This document shows, in pieces, positions 5,205 through 8,180 of a stretch of DNA of 8,180 nt. The DNA is taken from NCBI GenBank assembly GCA_964567295.1, contig CAZMLU010000067.1, positions 1-8,180 on the forward strand. Reading direction: 5' to 3'. The DNA comes from SLJK01 sp964567295 (GTDB taxonomy: Bacteria > Bacillota > Dethiobacteria > DTU022 > UBA8154). Each line of letters begins with the position of its first letter. The stretch's first letter is position 1. The translations under genes and the position numbers were made by a program. The notes below the pieces were generated by a model, which was given only the letters and a program-made list of their open reading frames with translations, was not told where the DNA came from and searched no databases.

Positions 5205-6539
5205 ATGAGAACTGATGGAAGAAAAAGCGATGAAACCAGAGAAGTTCGGATTACCAGGGATTATTTAAAGTATGCGGAAGGCTCGGTCTTGATCCAGGTA
5301 GGGGATACCTGTGTTATCTGCTCTGCCACGGTAGAGGAGAAGATACCGAATTGGATGAGGGGAGGACGCCGCGGCTGGGTGACGGCGGAATACTCTCTCC
5401 TGCCCCGTTCTACCCAGCAGAGGAATATTCGGGAGGCTGCCAGGGGGAGGGTCAGCGGGCGCACCTATGAGATTCAGCGCCTTATCGGAAGGGCGCTGCG
5501 GGCCGTGGTGGATCTGGAAGCCCTCGGCGAGAGAACTGTCTGGATCGACTGTGATGTGCTGCAGGCCGACGGAGGCACCCGCACCGCTGCCATTACCGGG
5601 GCTTTCGTAGCTTTGGCGGATGCGCTGCGCTACCTGCAGCGGGAAGGAAAAATAGAGGGATGGCCTTTGAAAGACTATGTGGCAGCGGTGAGTGTGGGGC
5701 TTTTCGAGCAAGAGGCTTTGCTGGACCTTTCTTTCGAGGAAGACAGCGCTGCCGACGTAGATATGAACGTGGTGATGACCGGGCAGGGTGAGATGATTGA
5801 ACTCCAGGGGACTGCGGAGAAGAAACCTTTTTCCAGGGAGCAGCTGCTGCAGCTCATGGAGCTTGCGGAAAAGGGTGTTAAAGAGCTTGTAGCTCTGCAG
5901 AGGCAGGTCCTGGGGGAAGCGGCTCAAAAAATCCACCAGCCCCTTCCCCGTAAGAAGCTGCTCCTGGCCACGGGTAACCAGGGAAAGGTAAGGGAATTGA
6001 AAGATATGCTTTCTTCTTTGGAACTGGAGATTATCTCAATGCAGGATTATCCGGAGCTGCCGGAAGTGGAAGAAACGGGCAGGACTTTCAAAGAAAATGC
6101 CGTTCTCAAGGCGGAGACTGTCTCCAGCCTGACCGGGGTTATGGTTATGGCGGATGATTCAGGGCTGGAAGTGGAATACCTGGAGGGGCGGCCCGGAGTT
6201 TATTCTGCCCGTTATGCGGGAGAAGGGGCCACGGATGAAGAGAACAATGCTCTGCTCTTAGAGCAGATGAAAGGTGTCCCGCCCCAGGAGAGGGGCGCGC
6301 GTTTTGTCTGTGTTATCGCCCTCTCTTTTACCGACGGCGAGACCATTACGGTAGAGGGGGAGTGCCGGGGCTACCTGGCTACTGAACCGAGGGGAGAGGG
6401 CGGTTTCGGCTATGACCCTATTTTCGTCTGCGCTGAAGAGGGCAAGACCTTCGGGGAGATGGACAATGAGACCAAGAGCCGCGTTAGCCACCGGGGGAAA
6501 GCACTGCAGAGGGTCAGGGAGCTTTTAAGGAATAAGTAG
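5205..6539 (+). CDS. Fusion of RNase PH and RdgB/HAM1 nucleotide pyrophosphatase
   Basis: One uninterrupted 444-residue frame carries two complete enzymes. Residues 1 to about 240 are RNase PH (Rph), the phosphate-dependent 3' exonuclease that trims tRNA 3' ends: it begins MRTDGRK, has the phosphate-binding stretch RSTQQRNIREAARGRVSGR, then DGGTRTAAITGA, and DLSFEEDSAADVDMN (residues 174-188) with its acidic metal-binding residues. After a short linker (HQPLPRK), residues 250-444 form an RdgB/HAM1 pyrophosphatase that hydrolyses XTP, dITP and ITP: LLLATGNQGK (Asn258, Lys261), MADDSGLE (Asp317-Asp318), RPGVYSARYAG, GFGYDPIF (400-407) and SHRGKAL (428-434). All key residues are kept in both halves. 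AAGGAG lies 6 to 8 bases before the ATG. In Bacillus the two are adjacent separate genes (rph, ysnA), so this is a fusion of neighbours; I do not know how common it is. No stop or frameshift is seen at the junction. Confidence 0.94.
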   Translation: MRTDGRKSDETREVRITRDYLKYAEGSVLIQVGDTCVICSATVEEKIPNWMRGGRRGWVTAEYSLLPRSTQQRNIREAARGRVSGRTYEIQRLIGRALRAVVDLEALGERTVWIDCDVLQADGGTRTAAITGAFVALADALRYLQREGKIEGWPLKDYVAAVSVGLFEQEALLDLSFEEDSAADVDMNVVMTGQGEMIELQGTAEKKPFSREQLLQLMELAEKGVKELVALQRQVLGEAAQKIHQPLPRKKLLLATGNQGKVRELKDMLSSLELEIISMQDYPELPEVEETGRTFKENAVLKAETVSSLTGVMVMADDSGLEVEYLEGRPGVYSARYAGEGATDEENNALLLEQMKGVPPQERGARFVCVIALSFTDGETITVEGECRGYLATEPRGEGGFGYDPIFVCAEEGKTFGEMDNETKSRVSHRGKALQRVRELLRNK

Positions 6540-6603
6540 CGGGATTTGCAGGCATTATATCTGCAGGCCGGTTATCCCGAGCCTTCCTGCCAAAAGCGGG
6601 ATA
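6540..6603 (+). other. Two mutually exclusive hairpins after the rph-rdgB stop
   Basis: Three alternating arms start directly after the stop codon: CGGGAT (6540-6545), ATCCCG (6574-6579, extending to TTATCCCG) and CGGGATA (6597-6603). The middle arm can pair with either flank. The first pairing encloses a smaller TGCAG/CTGCA stem (6547-6565). The second is the more compact but is followed by only TTT within TAGTTTCTG, so it is a weak terminator at best. It may protect the mRNA 3' end or attenuate readthrough; function is inferred. Confidence 0.35.
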
Positions 6604-6646
6604 GTTTCTGCGGCTATATAGTTAATATTTTCATAATACCGTTTTT

Positions 6647-6677
6647 TTGTGCAGGATTTTTAGATTAGCCGTATAAT
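6647..6677 (+). promoter_or_regulatory. Candidate promoter of the DUF4013 gene
   Basis: A consensus -10 TATAAT (6672-6677) lies 43 bases before the ATG. The best -35 candidate is TTGTGC (6647-6652), at a long 19-base spacing. The -10 match is perfect, so some promoter activity is likely even if the -35 assignment is wrong. Confidence 0.5.
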
Positions 6678-6720
6678 TAAAACAAGGAAGACTATTTTCA
6701 ATGAAAGAAGGGATAAGACA

Positions 6721-7338
6721 ATGAACTTTGAAAAGGCCTTGCGGTTTCCCGTTGCGGAGCAGAATGGCTTGGTGAAGGTGATCATTGGTGCGGTCATCAG
6801 CTTGATTCCCATCGTAAACTTTATTTCCATGGGGTACCTATTTAAGCTGTTGCAGAATATTACCAGTGGCGACGAGACCATGCCGGAGTGGACAGATATC
6901 GGGGATAAGTTTGTGCAGGGGATCATGGTAGCTATTATCAGTTTTATCTACATGCTCATACCTTTTATCGTTATGATGGCCGGCGGCGGTTTGGGGGCCA
7001 TGGCCAGGGGAGGCATGGCAGCATTACTCACTTCCTTTTTGCTCGCCTTTATCTTGGCCATTATTATCGGTTTCTTTTTGCCCATGGCCCTGGCGAATTT
7101 CGTGGGGAAGGGCAGTTTCGGGGCTGCTTTTGATTTTTCGACCATTATCGATTATTTAAAGCGCGCTTTCAATAACTACTTTATAGCGTATATTGTTATT
7201 ATCGGCTTATATATTGTGCTGGGTATTTTAGCTATTATTCCGTTGATCGGATGGCTAATCGGTATCCTGGGCGGTTTTTATATCAGCTGCGTGGCTGCCT
7301 ATTTATTCGGTAACATCTACAGGAACGTATCCCGGTAA
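6721..7338 (+). CDS. DUF4013-type integral membrane protein
   Basis: A 205-residue, very hydrophobic protein of unknown function. It starts MNFEKALRFPV, followed by a first membrane segment near residues 18-44 (VIIGAVISLIPIVNFISMGY) and the motif DETMPEWTDIGDKFVQG at about 51-67. That order of elements (F-x-x-A-x-x-x-P, IPI-NF--GY, PEW-D-G-F--G) matches what I know of DUF4013. Further hydrophobic segments lie at about 68-95, 100-128 and 152-200, giving roughly five or six passes. AAGGG lies 8 bases before the ATG. The C-terminus ends in a short charged tail, NIYRNVSR. It is transcribed with rph-rdgB and the tRNA but has its own -10 box. No enzymatic motif is visible, so I do not propose a function. 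Confidence 0.75.
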   Translation: MNFEKALRFPVAEQNGLVKVIIGAVISLIPIVNFISMGYLFKLLQNITSGDETMPEWTDIGDKFVQGIMVAIISFIYMLIPFIVMMAGGGLGAMARGGMAALLTSFLLAFILAIIIGFFLPMALANFVGKGSFGAAFDFSTIIDYLKRAFNNYFIAYIVIIGLYIVLGILAIIPLIGWLIGILGGFYISCVAAYLFGNIYRNVSR

Positions 7339-7405
7339 AACGAAGCCAGCCAACTTTTGCAATCAAAGCTTGTGCAATTGGGATTCTGCAGCTTCCCGGT
7401 TATTA

Positions 7406-7434
7406 TTGCTTTTCTGCCCGGTTTATGCTACAAT
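7406..7434 (+). promoter_or_regulatory. Promoter of tRNA-Pro
   Basis: TTGCTT (7406-7411), a 17-base spacer and TACAAT (7429-7434), with an extended -10 TG one base before it. The predicted start is near 7441, about 25 bases upstream of the tRNA 5' end. Spacing and matches are close to consensus. Confidence 0.72.
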
Positions 7435-7464
7435 TGGGGCATATTGAAAGGTAGCCGGGGATCG

Positions 7465-7541
7465 CGGGGCGTAGCGCAGTTTGGCAGCGCGCCTGGTTTG
7501 GGACCAGGAGGTCGCAGGTTCAAATCCTGTCGCCCCGACCA
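7465..7541 (+). tRNA. tRNA-Pro (anticodon UGG)
   Basis: The 77-base cloverleaf is complete. The acceptor arms CGGGGCG (7465-7471) and CGCCCCG (7531-7537) pair fully, followed by discriminator A and an encoded CCA (7539-7541). The D arm is GCGC-AGTTTGGCA-GCGC. The anticodon stem CCTGG/CCAGG (7492-7508) encloses TTTGGGA with anticodon TGG at 7499-7501. The variable loop has five bases, and the T stem GCAGG/CCTGT encloses TTCAAAT. A C at position 1 and the UGG anticodon identify proline. It stands alone, with a promoter upstream and a terminator downstream. RNase PH, which acts on tRNA 3' ends, is encoded nearby, but this tRNA already carries CCA and the proximity may be coincidental. Confidence 0.97.
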
Positions 7542-7602
7542 ATGAAAAAGATTACCACGATAAAGGTGGCTTATTGTTATGCACGGTGATTGCTTGTTTC
7601 GG

Positions 7603-7636
7603 GTAGGCAGCTTCTAAAAGTTTGCCTGCTTTTTTT
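7603..7636 (+). terminator. Rho-independent terminator after tRNA-Pro
   Basis: GTAGGCAGCTT (7603-7613) pairs with AAGTTTGCCTGC (ending 7629) through an 11-bp stem containing two G-U pairs and one bulged T, closed by a 4-base loop and followed by seven T (7630-7636). It lies about 60 bases past the tRNA. No T-run is present on the minus-strand side, so it does not serve the converging LCP gene. Confidence 0.85.
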
Positions 7637-7662
7637 ATGTCCTCCGCCGAACTCTGCCGATC

Positions 7663-8180
7663 TCAATCGAGGGGTTCATCATGATATATGAATCTGCCCA
7701 ACCTTCTGGCTCCTTCATCCAGATCGAATACGTAGTAATAAACCTCGCCGATCATCTGTCCTCTTCCCAGGGAAGGTGTCGGGAACTGTGCCTTTTCTAT
7801 GGTGTTCATGTTTTTTAGGAGTATGGTGCTTCCTAAATTCATTATCTGGTTCGAAGTTAAGTTTGTGGTCAAATGGGGAAACACCTTGCCGAGCATTACC
7901 GGGTAAGAAGTGAGCGGCGCATGCAAGGCGGATTCGATGGTGGACTCCATTATATCCCGCTGTCTCCTGGTTCTTTCAAAATCGGAATCGATCTTGCGAA
8001 TCCTTGAGAACTCGAGGGCTTGCTCGCCATTTAAGAGATGTGTTCCTCCGCCGGAGATCCCTGGAAGTTCCCTTGCTTCCCGATCGCTAATCTCCACTTC
8101 TACTCCTCCTACGGCATCGATGATAGCGGGCATGGAGGTGAAGTTCACCGATACGTAATGCCTGTTGTCCAGCTTGAGGT
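7663..8180 (-). CDS. LCP-family (LytR-CpsA-Psr) protein, C-terminal part
   Basis: The frame enters from the right edge without a start and stops at TAG (7663-7665), so about 172 C-terminal residues are visible. LCP proteins are membrane-anchored ligases that attach teichoic acid or other polyprenyl-phosphate-linked polymers to peptidoglycan outside the membrane. Diagnostic stretches are NRHYVSVNFTSMPAIIDAVG, GGVEVEI, THLLNGEQALEFSRIRK and DSDFERTRRQRDIM; the last carries arginines that in the family bind the lipid pyrophosphate. The N-terminal membrane anchor and first part of the catalytic domain lie outside the window. After the domain there is only a short extension ending HDEPLD, with no extra C-terminal domain. 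The gene converges with the tRNA. The family is clear, but which polymer it handles cannot be told. Confidence 0.9.
   Translation of the reverse strand, partial: LKLDNRHYVSVNFTSMPAIIDAVGGVEVEISDREARELPGISGGGTHLLNGEQALEFSRIRKIDSDFERTRRQRDIMESTIESALHAPLTSYPVMLGKVFPHLTTNLTSNQIMNLGSTILLKNMNTIEKAQFPTPSLGRGQMIGEVYYYVFDLDEGARRLGRFIYHDEPLD

Noticed and set aside
5265..5936. A 223-codon minus-strand frame opposite the RNase PH domain
   Set aside because: The sense strand encodes a clear, complete RNase PH. The antisense product has no family features and is a shadow of GC-rich codons.
7465..7662. The tRNA-Pro 3' end as an attachment site for an integrated element
   Set aside because: No integrase and no repeat of the tRNA 3' end is visible downstream; the next features are a terminator and an LCP gene.

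Overview
The window looks like chromosomal DNA from an anaerobic Gram-positive bacterium, most likely a Clostridia-type Firmicute. The evidence is a four-subunit ferredoxin-linked pyruvate oxidoreductase, a glutamate racemase near RNase PH and RdgB as in the Bacillus racE-rph-ysnA neighbourhood, an LCP cell-wall ligase, strong GGAGG ribosome binding sites, and several TTG starts. Base composition is roughly balanced. The species cannot be fixed from what is visible.

Layout, left to right. The window opens with the last codons of a fasciclin-domain protein on the plus strand, closed by a strong intrinsic terminator. A Phd/YefM-type antitoxin remnant on the minus strand follows. It lacks the N-terminal half and has no toxin partner; a 12-bp perfect palindrome lies just upstream of it. 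A terminator then ends a minus-strand operon, porG-porD-porA-porB (gamma, delta, alpha, beta), which reads from about 3650 down to 480. The operon is tightly packed: a 4-base ATGA overlap joins porG and porD, and 2 bases separate porA and porB. An AT-rich divergent region (about 3563-3826) holds a candidate extended -10 promoter for por, overlapped by a dyad.

murI (glutamate racemase) runs rightwards and converges with a small RDD-family membrane protein gene on the minus strand. A plus-strand gene with its own candidate promoter then encodes a single 444-residue RNase PH-RdgB fusion. After a short spacer with alternative hairpins comes a DUF4013-type membrane protein, then a tRNA-Pro(UGG) with a clear promoter and terminator. 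The window ends inside an LCP-family (LytR-CpsA-Psr) gene on the minus strand, whose N-terminal part lies outside.

Functional themes: central anaerobic carbon and electron flow (pyruvate to acetyl-CoA with reduced ferredoxin), cell-wall precursor supply (D-glutamate) and wall-polymer attachment (LCP), RNA 3' processing coupled to nucleotide-pool cleaning, and small membrane proteins of unknown role. Most of the window is ordinary housekeeping sequence. I see no convincing undescribed defence, mobile or biosynthetic system. The best second looks are the Rph-RdgB fusion, the por promoter dyad and the antitoxin relic with its palindrome.
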